Positions 55,547 through 63,963 of a DNA stretch of 64,000 nucleotides are shown here, in pieces. The notes under the pieces were generated by a model. The model was given only the letters and a program-made list of their open reading frames with translations, searched no databases and was not told the origin of the DNA. The first letter of the stretch is position 1; each line of letters starts with the position of its first letter. Position numbers and translations under genes: made by a program. Origin of the DNA: Deltaproteobacteria bacterium. Lineage in GTDB: Bacteria; Desulfobacterota; Binatia; Binatales; Binataceae. The DNA lies in contig JAJXYF010000029.1 of NCBI GenBank assembly GCA_021780755.1, forward strand, positions 1 through 64,000. The letters run 5' to 3'.

Positions 55547-55782
55547 CGCTTGAGATGGCGCTCAAGGTCGCTCTCGGTGAGAATTCCCCGCTCGCGCGCG
55601 ATTCGGCTCCAATAGCCTTGGAGTTCGCCGAACTCACGCTTCAGTCGCACGGTCCGCGCGGTGAGTAACGCTTCCTGAACTACGGCGCTGAGCGATTTAC
55701 CTTCGATTCGCGCCGTTTCCTCCGCTTCGCGCGCGAGGTCGGCAGGCAGCGAAATCGTCTTTTTCACCGCGTGAATTGTCAT
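55543..55782 (-). CDS. Ribbon-helix-helix antitoxin
   Basis: 79 residues. The N-terminal KKTISLPADLAREAEETARIEGKSLSAVVQEAL is a ribbon-helix-helix DNA-binding domain. The C-terminal helix (YWSRIARERGILTESDLERHL) would contact the toxin. It lies directly upstream of the PIN gene in the same direction. Confidence 0.85.
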   Translation of the reverse strand: MTIHAVKKTISLPADLAREAEETARIEGKSLSAVVQEALLTARTVRLKREFGELQGYWSRIARERGILTESDLERHLKR

Positions 55783-55864
55783 CGGTGCACCTTAGTATCA
55801 AAAATTACCACTTTCGCTGCCGGGAACCCATCATCCCTGAGTCCCGCACGATCGATCCCCCCGC

Positions 55865-57562
55865 TCAAAACCGCAGCACGAACTTGATATCGCCCAGCCG
55901 CACCTCGCTGCCGCTCTGCACCCGCACCGTGCCCCGCACCGGCTGATCGTTGACGTAGCTCCCGTTGGTCGAATTGAGGTCCATCAATTCGTAGCCCCCG
56001 TCGCGGCGCATCAATCGCGCATGTGCGCGCGAGATACTCGCGTGCGGTATCACCACGTCGTTGTCCTCGCCCCGCCCGAGCGATACCTCGTCCTTGAGCA
56101 GCGCGTACTCCGCCGGTATCGGATCGATCGGATTGACCGTCGTCAGCCGGGCCTCGGTGATCGCGCCCAACCGCGCCGGCGGCGGCGGACGCACGTTGCC
56201 CGCGGAGGCCGCCGGCCGTGCGGGCGGCGCCGGCGATGACGTTCGCGCCGCTTGCCGCGTCACGAAATCGCGCGCTCCCGCCACGATACTGCCCGCGCTC
56301 ACCGGCGCCGCATGGCTCTGCGCCTCGACGATCGTCTTCAACTCCTCGGCCGATACTCCAAAGCGCATCCGCGAAAGCCCGAACAGCCCCGCGATCGCGA
56401 TCAACGGCACCACCGCGTTCCACCACGAGAAGGAGACTTGCGCCAGTCCGGTCCCTTCCCCGCCGCTATTCTCACCTTCGCCGGTTTCCGGGATGTTGAT
56501 CGCCGCCCCGCCAACCCCGCGCACCTGGTATGAGGTTTCTGCCGATCCGCTCTGGCCATTGTAATCGATCTTGAGCTCGACCTTGCGGTCGGTGCCATCC
56601 TCGATCGGCCGCGGCGTGCGATAGGTCAGCGAATACTCGGTCGCTATCGAATGGCCAATTTCCCGCACCAGCTCCGAGAAACGACCCTGCTCGGTCACGA
56701 TGTTGTACAGCTTGCCGTGCGTCGCCTGCACGATTTCCGCATACTCGGGCGCGATAAACGGCGGCGGCGCCACCGCGTACAGCGTCAGTCCGTTCTTCTG
56801 CATCTGCGCCGCGACCTTGTCCCCGGTTTCCTCGGTCACGTCAGCGTTAGGGTCAGGATGATGCGCCTGGTAGGCCGCGTCGCCCGTGCGATCCGGGCCG
56901 TCGCCCGCCTTATGGGACGGCGCGTCGGTAACCAGGATCACGATCCCCTGCGCCTCCGGCCGAAACGGAAACGACCCCGCATACGCCAGCGCGTCGAGCT
57001 GATCCTCCGGGATATCGCCGCCGCCGCCCGCGTGCAGCCCGCCCACCCAGCCGATGAACTTCTGCACGTCCGAGGTCATCGTGTTGCGATACTCGCAGTT
57101 GCAGTCCGGATACTCCGAGACCACGTAGTCCTCAAACGTCACCAGCCCCAGCCGGTAGTCGCGATTGTTCGCCGCCAGGTCCTGCGCAAACTGGATTATG
57201 TTCTGCTTCACCGCATCGATATACGGCTGCATCGATTCGGTCACGTCCAGCACGAAGACGATATCCACCGGACGCCCCTGGCCAACCCCGCGAAAATCCA
57301 GAATCTTCGCCAGCGTGCCGTCCTCGTACACCTTCACGTTGTCGGGCCGCAGATTCCCCACCGGCTGCCCGCCCGCATCGGTCATGCCGAAATCGAGCTC
57401 CACCACGCCGTCGGAGTCGAAGTGCTCCAGCCCCGGATTGCCGATCGTGATCTGCGGGGACGCCCACGCCGGCGCCGCCGCGACCACGCCCGTCAGCGCG
57501 ATCAATCCGAAAAGCGCGCCCAGCGCCGCGCCGCGATTCCACCGTCCCGGTCTCATCCGCAT
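55865..57562 (-). CDS. VWA-FHA membrane protein
   Basis: 565 residues from ATG 57562; 57556 is an alternative. A signal peptide or anchor (about 15-35) is followed by an N-terminal beta domain, a von Willebrand A domain with MIDAS DVTES (DxTxS form, about 112) and TGDAAYQ, and then a membrane segment (about 378-395). After it lies a Pro/Ala-rich linker and a C-terminal FHA domain with VSLGRGEDNDVV, SISRAHARL and NSTNGSYVN. The FHA part would be cytoplasmic and bind phosphothreonine. Partners unknown; no Ser/Thr kinase is in the window. Confidence 0.88.
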   Translation of the reverse strand: MRMRPGRWNRGAALGALFGLIALTGVVAAAPAWASPQITIGNPGLEHFDSDGVVELDFGMTDAGGQPVGNLRPDNVKVYEDGTLAKILDFRGVGQGRPVDIVFVLDVTESMQPYIDAVKQNIIQFAQDLAANNRDYRLGLVTFEDYVVSEYPDCNCEYRNTMTSDVQKFIGWVGGLHAGGGGDIPEDQLDALAYAGSFPFRPEAQGIVILVTDAPSHKAGDGPDRTGDAAYQAHHPDPNADVTEETGDKVAAQMQKNGLTLYAVAPPPFIAPEYAEIVQATHGKLYNIVTEQGRFSELVREIGHSIATEYSLTYRTPRPIEDGTDRKVELKIDYNGQSGSAETSYQVRGVGGAAINIPETGEGENSGGEGTGLAQVSFSWWNAVVPLIAIAGLFGLSRMRFGVSAEELKTIVEAQSHAAPVSAGSIVAGARDFVTRQAARTSSPAPPARPAASAGNVRPPPPARLGAITEARLTTVNPIDPIPAEYALLKDEVSLGRGEDNDVVIPHASISRAHARLMRRDGGYELMDLNSTNGSYVNDQPVRGTVRVQSGSEVRLGDIKFVLRF

Positions 57563-57759
57563 ATTCGATTTTCCAAATCGCGCGCGCCCACAGTCAAGTG
57601 CCGCCTCCTCGCCATCCGCGCGCCCGTTATCCAGGACGCAATCCGCCTGTGGATGATTCATCGACGCATTAACGCCTGTAAACGCATACCCACCTTGCCT
57701 TCACTCATCAGTTACGTTACTCCAACTTTGACCGAATTCTTTCCAATGGCGGAATTTGA

Positions 57760-60012
57760 GTGAAAGATTTATCTTCTCGATGGGCGGCGGCGATCCTCCT
57801 CGCTCCGGTTCTGTTGATTCTCGCGCTGGTGTTCATGGGAGATTCGGATCGCGCGTCGGCCGCGCTCACCCAGGGCAACAAAGGCGTCGTCGCCGTCGCG
57901 TTCATCGGTTCCTTCGATAATTCCCCGAATGCTTCAAGCTACCAACGCATCACTCTAAACGTAGTATCCATCCGCCTTAACCCCAAACCGAACTCCAACC
58001 TGAGCGACTTCGATCCCGCCTGGGTCACCATCGGCGTGCCCGCCGGCGTCGGCAAGTCTTTCGGCATCGGCGAAGTCAACACCGGCTCCAACTTCGGCGG
58101 CAACTTCGGCGGCAGCAACAGCAACGTCGCGATCGGCGAGGGCCGCTCCGAAATTCAGATCGATCTGGGCGCGATCCAGAACATCGCCGAAATCTTCAAT
58201 GCACAGGCGGTCCCCGCCAAAACTTATAAGACCGTCGAGTTGGTCCTCGATACTCCCACTCCGGGCAACGTCGTCCCGCTATGCGCGGGCGGCTTCCCCG
58301 CGGGCGAGGGATGTATCGATTACAAGGCCAAGCTCCCCCTGATTACGCCGACGCCCGCGATCCCAATTTCGATCCGCGCCACGATGGATCTCGACCTTTC
58401 CAAGAGCCAGCAAGTCGTCACGCCGCTCGTCATCAAGGTCGATCCCGGCATCGGCGCGCCGCCGATCGCGTCCAACCAGACCGTCCAGATTCTTCCGACG
58501 ATTTCCGTCATCGGCAATACCGGCACCACGCCGCCATTCCAGAATCAGAGCCTCGGCTCAATCCAGGGCACCATCACCACCAACGCGACCGGCGGCTTCG
58601 TGCGCGGCAAGCCCCAATCGATTAGCGCGCTTAACGCAGGCACCAACAATATCGTTGAAACCATCACCCTGCCCAATTCCTGTTCCACCAAAAAAACCTG
58701 CGACTTCATCATGTACCTGCCGGCCGTTGCCGCGATTACCAATCCGTCGGATCCCGGTTATCCCGGCGGCACCAACTATGACCTCGTCGCCAGCGCCAAG
58801 GGCACCAGCTATGCCGTCCGCGCCAAGATCAATGTCGTCAGCGGAACGAATACCGACATCTCCGCCGCTCCGCTCAAGGTAGTCACCAAGGGCCTCTATA
58901 ATTTCACTGGCAAAATCTTCGATCTCTGCACCGGGGCCGGCGTGCAGGCCGCCACCCTCAATATCCTCGTCCCCGACCCGGCCATTTCGCCGCTGCCTGA
59001 TTGCACCGCCAACCCGCCCACCGGATGCGTGGTCGCGGCTACCGCTTCGACCGACGAAGTAGGCGGCTTCCCGCTCCCCGGCAACGGCTTCCAGAGCGCG
59101 CCCTTTAATCTCGTGCCGCTCCCCGATACCGGCGCCTCCTACGAGATGGTCGTCACCGCCGCCGGCTTCGACCGCACCGAGGCTAAACTCACGACCAGCG
59201 CCAGCCTCATCAAATGCGAGGGGAGCATCAAGAAGGCGACCTGTAACCTCAACCTCAGCCACGGCATCATGACCGGCAACGTCGCGCTCGGCGACGGGGG
59301 CACCGGGCCGGTCAGCGTGCTGGTCGCGGCTGAGGATTCCGGTACCGACAACATCGAAAATCTCCAACTCGTTAATATCCCGGGCGGCGTCACTACCGTG
59401 CCGTTCACGATGAACGTGCCCGACAAACAGAATATCGCCATCGGTGGCGGCACCGTCTCCGATCTCGATCTGTTTGCGTCCGCCCAGGACCTCTTCAATG
59501 GCGCGCCGCAAAAGGCCACCGGCCATACCATCGCGGTTCAAGCCGTAGTTGGCGCGCCCGACGTCCCGAGCGTCGGCCCGCCCCCCGCATGCGCGACGGT
59601 CGCCGCACCCGATTTCACCGGCATGTCATGCTTCGGTCACGGCAGCGTCGATGGACAGGTCAACAACCCCGTCAGCACCGATACCGTCGTGCTCTCCAAG
59701 GACGGCGTCCAGCTTGAATCGGTGCCGATCGTGCCGCCCGGCTCGCTCGCGGCCGGCAATTTCTCGCTCTGCGCGCCCGCCGACCCCTCGCAGCCCTATA
59801 CGCTTACTCACTTCGCGCAGGGACTGCTTGGACCGACTCCCGTCGGCACCCCGGTTCCAGTCACCATCGCTTTCCCGGTGATGATTCCCACGCCGGCGCC
59901 CTCGCCCGGCTTCGTGCCGACGCCCTGCCCGGGCATCTGCGAGGTCAGTCCGCCGACCCCGAATAGCGGATGCCTGACCTGCACCGCTTCTTCATCCGTC
60001 AACGGCTTCTAG
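57760..60012 (+). CDS. Large secreted protein, DUF4382-like N-terminus
   Basis: 750 residues from GTG 57760, with GGCGGAA about 8 bases upstream. A membrane or signal segment (about 10-28) is followed by a domain VVAVAFIGSFDNSPN...ITLNVVSIRLNP resembling DUF4382, then several beta repeats, including a carboxypeptidase-regulatory-like region (GLYNFTGKIFDLCTGAGVQAATLNI near 382). The C-terminus is Pro/Thr/Cys-rich (PTPAPSPGFVPTPCPG). Probably surface-exposed. It is followed 6 bases later by a lipoprotein gene and divergent from the VWA-FHA gene. Confidence 0.8.
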   Translation: MKDLSSRWAAAILLAPVLLILALVFMGDSDRASAALTQGNKGVVAVAFIGSFDNSPNASSYQRITLNVVSIRLNPKPNSNLSDFDPAWVTIGVPAGVGKSFGIGEVNTGSNFGGNFGGSNSNVAIGEGRSEIQIDLGAIQNIAEIFNAQAVPAKTYKTVELVLDTPTPGNVVPLCAGGFPAGEGCIDYKAKLPLITPTPAIPISIRATMDLDLSKSQQVVTPLVIKVDPGIGAPPIASNQTVQILPTISVIGNTGTTPPFQNQSLGSIQGTITTNATGGFVRGKPQSISALNAGTNNIVETITLPNSCSTKKTCDFIMYLPAVAAITNPSDPGYPGGTNYDLVASAKGTSYAVRAKINVVSGTNTDISAAPLKVVTKGLYNFTGKIFDLCTGAGVQAATLNILVPDPAISPLPDCTANPPTGCVVAATASTDEVGGFPLPGNGFQSAPFNLVPLPDTGASYEMVVTAAGFDRTEAKLTTSASLIKCEGSIKKATCNLNLSHGIMTGNVALGDGGTGPVSVLVAAEDSGTDNIENLQLVNIPGGVTTVPFTMNVPDKQNIAIGGGTVSDLDLFASAQDLFNGAPQKATGHTIAVQAVVGAPDVPSVGPPPACATVAAPDFTGMSCFGHGSVDGQVNNPVSTDTVVLSKDGVQLESVPIVPPGSLAAGNFSLCAPADPSQPYTLTHFAQGLLGPTPVGTPVPVTIAFPVMIPTPAPSPGFVPTPCPGICEVSPPTPNSGCLTCTASSSVNGF

Positions 60013-60018
60013 GGCTAA

Positions 60019-60717
60019 ATGGAAGCAGCCATTATGTTCTTCAAGGCCCAATCCGTCCCCCGCCGCGCCCTCGCCGCCATCCTCTGCGCGCTGACGATGA
60101 CCTCGTGCGGCAGCTTCGGCGCGACCAACACCACGACTCCGGGCAACACCCCCAACACCAACGCCCAGACCAGCTTCCGCATCGTTGGACAAATCGGCAC
60201 CCCCTTCAGCGCCACCATCTCCGACGCCCGCTCGACCTGGACCATTCAGGGCGTCGTCCCGCTCAGCATCGTCATCATCAATAATCAGCCGCCGATCCGC
60301 ATCAGCGTCAACAAGCTGGTCAGCGACCATTCCCTCATCAGCCTCGAAGTCATCAACGCCTTCAGCGTCCAGCAGCTCGCCTCCAGCACCGACAACTTCG
60401 GCGTCGCCGTCGGCAATTTCGGCAAGGTCGCGACCTTCGCGCCCCCCGCCTTCCCCGACGTCCGCTTCTTCGTCAAGGGTCCCACCGAAGAGCTCTTCGA
60501 CGCCCTCGTCGAAGACACCAAGCAAGGCGAGATCGTCGAAGCGCGCGCCCCCGCCATCCTGCTCTTCGATTCGCCCTCGGGCGGCAACGGCGCCCGCGTT
60601 GACGCCACCTTCACCGCCGTGCAGTTCCTCGGCACCTTTGCCATCGACCTCATCTACAACGGCGCCCTGGTGGCCAGCGTCACCGGCACTACCACCGCGA
60701 TCATCAAGTATCCGTGA
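60019..60717 (+). CDS. Lipoprotein of unknown function
   Basis: 232 residues. A lipobox-like end of the signal peptide (ALTMTSCGS, Cys at about 30) is present. ATG 60034 (MFFKAQ) is an alternative start. The mature part is Thr/Asn-rich at first, then a beta domain (VVPLSIVIINNQPPIRIS). It begins 6 bases after the previous gene stops, so they probably share a transcript. No known family is recognised. Confidence 0.75.
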   Translation: MEAAIMFFKAQSVPRRALAAILCALTMTSCGSFGATNTTTPGNTPNTNAQTSFRIVGQIGTPFSATISDARSTWTIQGVVPLSIVIINNQPPIRISVNKLVSDHSLISLEVINAFSVQQLASSTDNFGVAVGNFGKVATFAPPAFPDVRFFVKGPTEELFDALVEDTKQGEIVEARAPAILLFDSPSGGNGARVDATFTAVQFLGTFAIDLIYNGALVASVTGTTTAIIKYP

Positions 60718-60829
60718 CCGCCGTCATCCCGCGCCCACCGACGCATCGGGGCCGGCCGCCGCGCTGGACTTTCGCCCGCATCCGAACCATAAAGTAGCCA
60801 CCATGCGGAAACCTTCCTGCGGTTCCGAT

Positions 60830-60856
60830 TTGACACTTTGAACGGAAAACCATAAT
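60830..60856 (+). promoter_or_regulatory. Candidate promoter for HlyD-family gene
   Basis: TTGACA (60830-60835) and CATAAT (60851-60856), 15 bases apart, 86 bases before the start codon. The spacing is short but both boxes are good. Confidence 0.35.
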
Positions 60857-60941
60857 TAGCCTCTGCACAAATCTTGGACTCGAGAAAGCTGGGAATGACT
60901 GAAGCATTCACTGGATTCGCCGCGCCGCGGATCTCCCTAAA

Positions 60942-62159
60942 ATGAAATCCGTACTGCGCAAAATCATCATGGTCGTGATCGTCATCGCGCTCCTCGTCGC
61001 GATCGTGCCGGCCTTCCATTACTACAAATACTTCACCAGCCACGTCTCCACCGACGACGCTTACGTGGACGGCAGCATCGCCCTCATCTCAACCCGCATC
61101 CCGGGCACCGTCAGCCGCCTCTTCGTGATGGATAACTGGCGCGTCAAGGCGGGCGACCCGCTGCTCCAACTCGACCCGCGCGACTTCCAGGTCCGCGCCG
61201 ATCAGGCCCAGGCCCAGCTCGGTCGCGCGCGCCAGTCGGTCGATCAGAATTTCGCCCAGCTCGAAGCCGCCCAGGCCGGCCTGCGGTTGGCCAACTCGCA
61301 GCTCAACCAGGCCAAAATCGACTTCCGGCGCGCCCGCGAATTGCGCCAGGAAGGCGTCGTCTCGCGCGAATACTACGACCAGGCCACCACCGCGATGGCG
61401 GTGGCCGTCGCTGATTCCGCCCTCGCCGACCATCAGGTCCAGCAGGCCCGCGCGGCGCTCGGCGGCGCTACCGAGGCCGCCGTCGATCACGCGCGCTACG
61501 ACCGGCCGATCGTCGACCAGGCCGAGGCCGCCCTCGAGGGCGCCAAGCTCGATCTCAGCTACACCACCCTGCGCGCCCCGCTGAGCGGTATCATCACCCG
61601 CAAAAGCGTCCACATTGGCAATCGCGTGCAGCCCGGCGAGCCCCTGATGGCGCTGGTGCCCACCGATCGCCTCTACATCACCGCCAATTACAAGGAGACC
61701 CAGCTCACCGACGTCCGCGTCGGACAGCCCGCCGACGTCGAGGCCGATATCTACCCCGGCTACATCTACAAGGCCCACGTCGATTCGATTAGCGTCGGCA
61801 CCGGCGCCGCCTTCGCCCTGCTGCCGCCCGAAAACGCCACCGGCAACTGGGTCAAAGTCGTCCAGCGCGTCCCCGTCAAGATCGTGCTCAATCAGCCGCC
61901 ACCCGCCGACAAACCGCTCCGCATGGGCCTCTCGGTTGAGGTCACCATCGATATCAGCGATACCCGCGGCGAACTGCTCACTTCGACCCTGCAGAGTCTC
62001 TACGAGCAGCAGCACGACAAGGTGAACCTCGAGGGCGCGCCCAACGGCTCGCAAGGCCAGAGCCAGCCCGCCGCCCCCGGCGACGTGGTTAATCCCGAGG
62101 CGCCGCAAGCCTCCGGCCAGCCACCGGCCCCCTCGAGCCAATCCGCGATGCGGCCGTAG
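60942..62159 (+). CDS. HlyD/EmrA-family membrane fusion protein
   Basis: 405 residues. One N-terminal membrane segment (about 9-25), then STDDAYVDGSIALISTRIPGTVSRLFV (lipoyl half), a long Ala/Gln-rich helical hairpin (about 80-190), the second lipoyl half with LSYTTLRAPLSGIITRKSVHIGNRV, and a beta barrel (YITANYKETQL). The last 50 residues are Pro/Gln-rich. It would bridge an inner-membrane transporter to an outer-membrane channel, but no transporter of the EmrB type lies next to it in this window. Confidence 0.92.
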   Translation: MKSVLRKIIMVVIVIALLVAIVPAFHYYKYFTSHVSTDDAYVDGSIALISTRIPGTVSRLFVMDNWRVKAGDPLLQLDPRDFQVRADQAQAQLGRARQSVDQNFAQLEAAQAGLRLANSQLNQAKIDFRRARELRQEGVVSREYYDQATTAMAVAVADSALADHQVQQARAALGGATEAAVDHARYDRPIVDQAEAALEGAKLDLSYTTLRAPLSGIITRKSVHIGNRVQPGEPLMALVPTDRLYITANYKETQLTDVRVGQPADVEADIYPGYIYKAHVDSISVGTGAAFALLPPENATGNWVKVVQRVPVKIVLNQPPPADKPLRMGLSVEVTIDISDTRGELLTSTLQSLYEQQHDKVNLEGAPNGSQGQSQPAAPGDVVNPEAPQASGQPPAPSSQSAMRP

Positions 62160-62594
62160 CGGGGTCATCGACGAGCCGTTCTTTGCGCTGCTGCACCCGC
62201 TCCCCTCTCATGCCTCTACTTGTCCAGGTAGAGGTCGGCGCGAGTGCACGCAGTGAGCGTCGCGACGGGAGATGTCGCGCGAGCGTCGCAACGGTATTTT
62301 CCGAGGCCCCTCGCAGGTATTTCCGCGGCCCTCTACTTCTCCAAGGAGAGGGAAAGCGCGATTGTGTGGCTGATATCTCTCAAAACATCCCGCGCCCATC
62401 CCTGTCCACGAGACTGGCCACCTACCCGTGGTTTCTGCTCCAGCAACGTCTCATCCGCGCCCACACCAGCTCTCATCTACGCGATCCGCAAGACCTGTCG
62501 TCTTATTGCTCCCCCTCCCTTTTTGGAGGGCGCAGCCCGCATCTTTACCAAAGGGAAGCCTGAAACCTCGTGAGGTTTCAGAAAACTATAAGTT
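62160..62594. other. 435-base intergenic stretch with repeats
   Basis: No gene is supported. It contains CCTCTAC...GTAGAGG (about 62214-62235), two similar patches (GGTATTTTCCG and GGTATTTCCG), and copy R4 of the palindromic repeat at the right end. It looks like an accumulation of short repetitive elements. Confidence 0.55.
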
Positions 62595-62617
62595 TTGAGC
62601 TCCTCAACCACTCTCCC
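62529..62617 (+). repeat. Palindromic intergenic repeat, copy R4
   Basis: Best-preserved copy. GGGCGCAGCCCGCATCTTTAC, GGGAAGC, the perfect palindrome CTGAAACCTC-GT-GAGGTTTCAG at 62561-62582, then AAAACTATAAGTTTT and CTCCTCAACC. It overlaps the TTG start of the phosphotransferase gene at 62595. Confidence 0.85.
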
Positions 62618-63752
62618 CGCTCTCGCACCCCGCCTCGCCGATTACCTCGGCACCGAGGTCGCGCGCATACGCGTGCTCGACAGCGGATGGGAAACCACCA
62701 TCTATGAATTCACCGTCGGCGCCCGCTCGCCGCGACTCCCGGAACTCCCCGTCAACGCGCCAATGGTCCTGCGCCTGTTCGACGGCGTGCGCGCCATCGA
62801 TAAGGCCGCCCGCGAAGCCCGCATGTTTTTCTACCTCGACGCCGCCGGCTATCCGGTGCCGCATCCGTATCTTTGCGAGCACTCCCGCGACGCCCTCGGC
62901 GCCCCGTTCCTCCTGATGGATCGCGTGGCCGGCGGCCCGCTCTTTTCCGCCTCCAGCTTCCCCCTCGCCTTCAAGACCTTCTCGCTCGGCTTCATCGCCT
63001 TCGTCCGCGCGCAGGTCCGGCTCCATCGCCTCGACGCCAGCGACACCGCCGCGGCCGGCCTCCCGCGCGCTTTCGCCAACGCCTCGATGCCGCCCGCGAC
63101 ATCCCTGCTCGATCGCCTGCTCGCCATCATCGCCGATCGCGTCGCCGCCGGCCCGCTACCGGGACTTAACGACGCGCTCACCAGTCTGCGTGAACGCGCC
63201 GCCCGCTTTCGCGACGCGCCCGACACGCCGCCCGCGGACCGCACCGCGCCCGCGAATCCGCGCGCCCGCCCCGCCCGCTCCCGCGCGATACCGGACTCGA
63301 TCGTCCACATGGATTACCATCCGCAAAACGTCATCGTCCGCGGGATGCGCGTGACCGGCGTCATCGATTGGGTCAGCGCCGATCGCGGCGACCGCCATCT
63401 CGACGCCGCCACCACCTCGGCCATCCTCGCGACCTCCGCGATGGATCATCCGCGCTGGATGCGTGATAACGCCGCCGGCAACAGCCTGCGCACCCTCTTC
63501 GCCGCGCTCTACTTCCCCACCTACCACGCGCTCGCCCCGATGGATCTTGAACGCTTTCGCTACTGCCAGGCGGTCGCCGGGCTTTACCGGCTCTCGACTT
63601 TCGGCATGATGCTCACGCGCGGGCCCGAGTCCGTCGGCTATCGCCCCGCCGCCATCGCCAACGTCACACCCGACGTGGTCCGCCTGCTGTCGCGCTACAC
63701 CTCCCGCAAATCCTCCACCCCCACCTCCCTCCCCGCCCTTATGTCACCCTGA
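62595..63752 (+). CDS. APH-fold phosphotransferase (aminoglycoside phosphotransferase family)
   Basis: 385 residues if read from TTG 62595; that start is inside the repeat copy R4, and no ATG is in frame before 62763. The kinase-like fold has IVHMDYHPQNVIV (catalytic loop HxDxxxxN, about 234-242) and GVIDWVSADRGD (metal Asp, about 255). N-terminal DSGWETTIYEFTV fits the nucleotide-binding strand, with a weak GWE in place of the usual Gly-rich loop. It could be a kinase of a small metabolite or an acyl-CoA dehydrogenase-associated member (ACAD10-like). The true start cannot be decided. Confidence 0.85.
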   Translation: MSSSTTLPALAPRLADYLGTEVARIRVLDSGWETTIYEFTVGARSPRLPELPVNAPMVLRLFDGVRAIDKAAREARMFFYLDAAGYPVPHPYLCEHSRDALGAPFLLMDRVAGGPLFSASSFPLAFKTFSLGFIAFVRAQVRLHRLDASDTAAAGLPRAFANASMPPATSLLDRLLAIIADRVAAGPLPGLNDALTSLRERAARFRDAPDTPPADRTAPANPRARPARSRAIPDSIVHMDYHPQNVIVRGMRVTGVIDWVSADRGDRHLDAATTSAILATSAMDHPRWMRDNAAGNSLRTLFAALYFPTYHALAPMDLERFRYCQAVAGLYRLSTFGMMLTRGPESVGYRPAAIANVTPDVVRLLSRYTSRKSSTPTSLPALMSP

Positions 63753-63880
63753 ACCCCCTCCGTCATCCTGACTCCTCCTCCGTCATCCTGAGCGGCTGCC
63801 GCGAAGGATCTCGCGCGGCCCCCCGCGCGTTAAATGAAAGCCCTCGCGCGGCCCCCGCGCGCCAATCTGTGGTCGCGGAA
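63753..63880. repeat. Short direct repeats after phosphotransferase gene
   Basis: CCTCCGTCATCCTGA occurs twice in a row (about 63758-63798), the second followed by GCGGCTGCCGCGAAGGATCTC, a form known from many environmental bacterial genomes. Then CTCGCGCGGCCCC...GCGCG occurs twice (about 63810-63862). No gene is supported. Confidence 0.6.
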
Positions 63881-63881
63881 T

Positions 63882-63963
63882 CCAAAACTGTAAGTTTTTC
63901 AGGAGACTGAAACCTCAATGAGGTTTCAGACTTCCCGTCTGTAAAGATACGGGCTCCGCCCTG
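63882..63963 (-). repeat. Palindromic intergenic repeat, copy R5 (inverted)
   Basis: Inverted copy relative to R4: AAAACTGTAAGTTTTT, then the palindrome CTGAAACCTC-AA-TGAGGTTTCAG at 63907-63929, then CTTCCCGTCTGTAAAGATACG and GGGCTCCGCCC. With R4 it flanks the phosphotransferase gene. Confidence 0.85.

Noticed and set aside
60804-60826. Further copy of the palindromic repeat (GGAAACCTTCC...GGTTCCG)
   Set aside because: Only a weak match to the core and no flanking modules.
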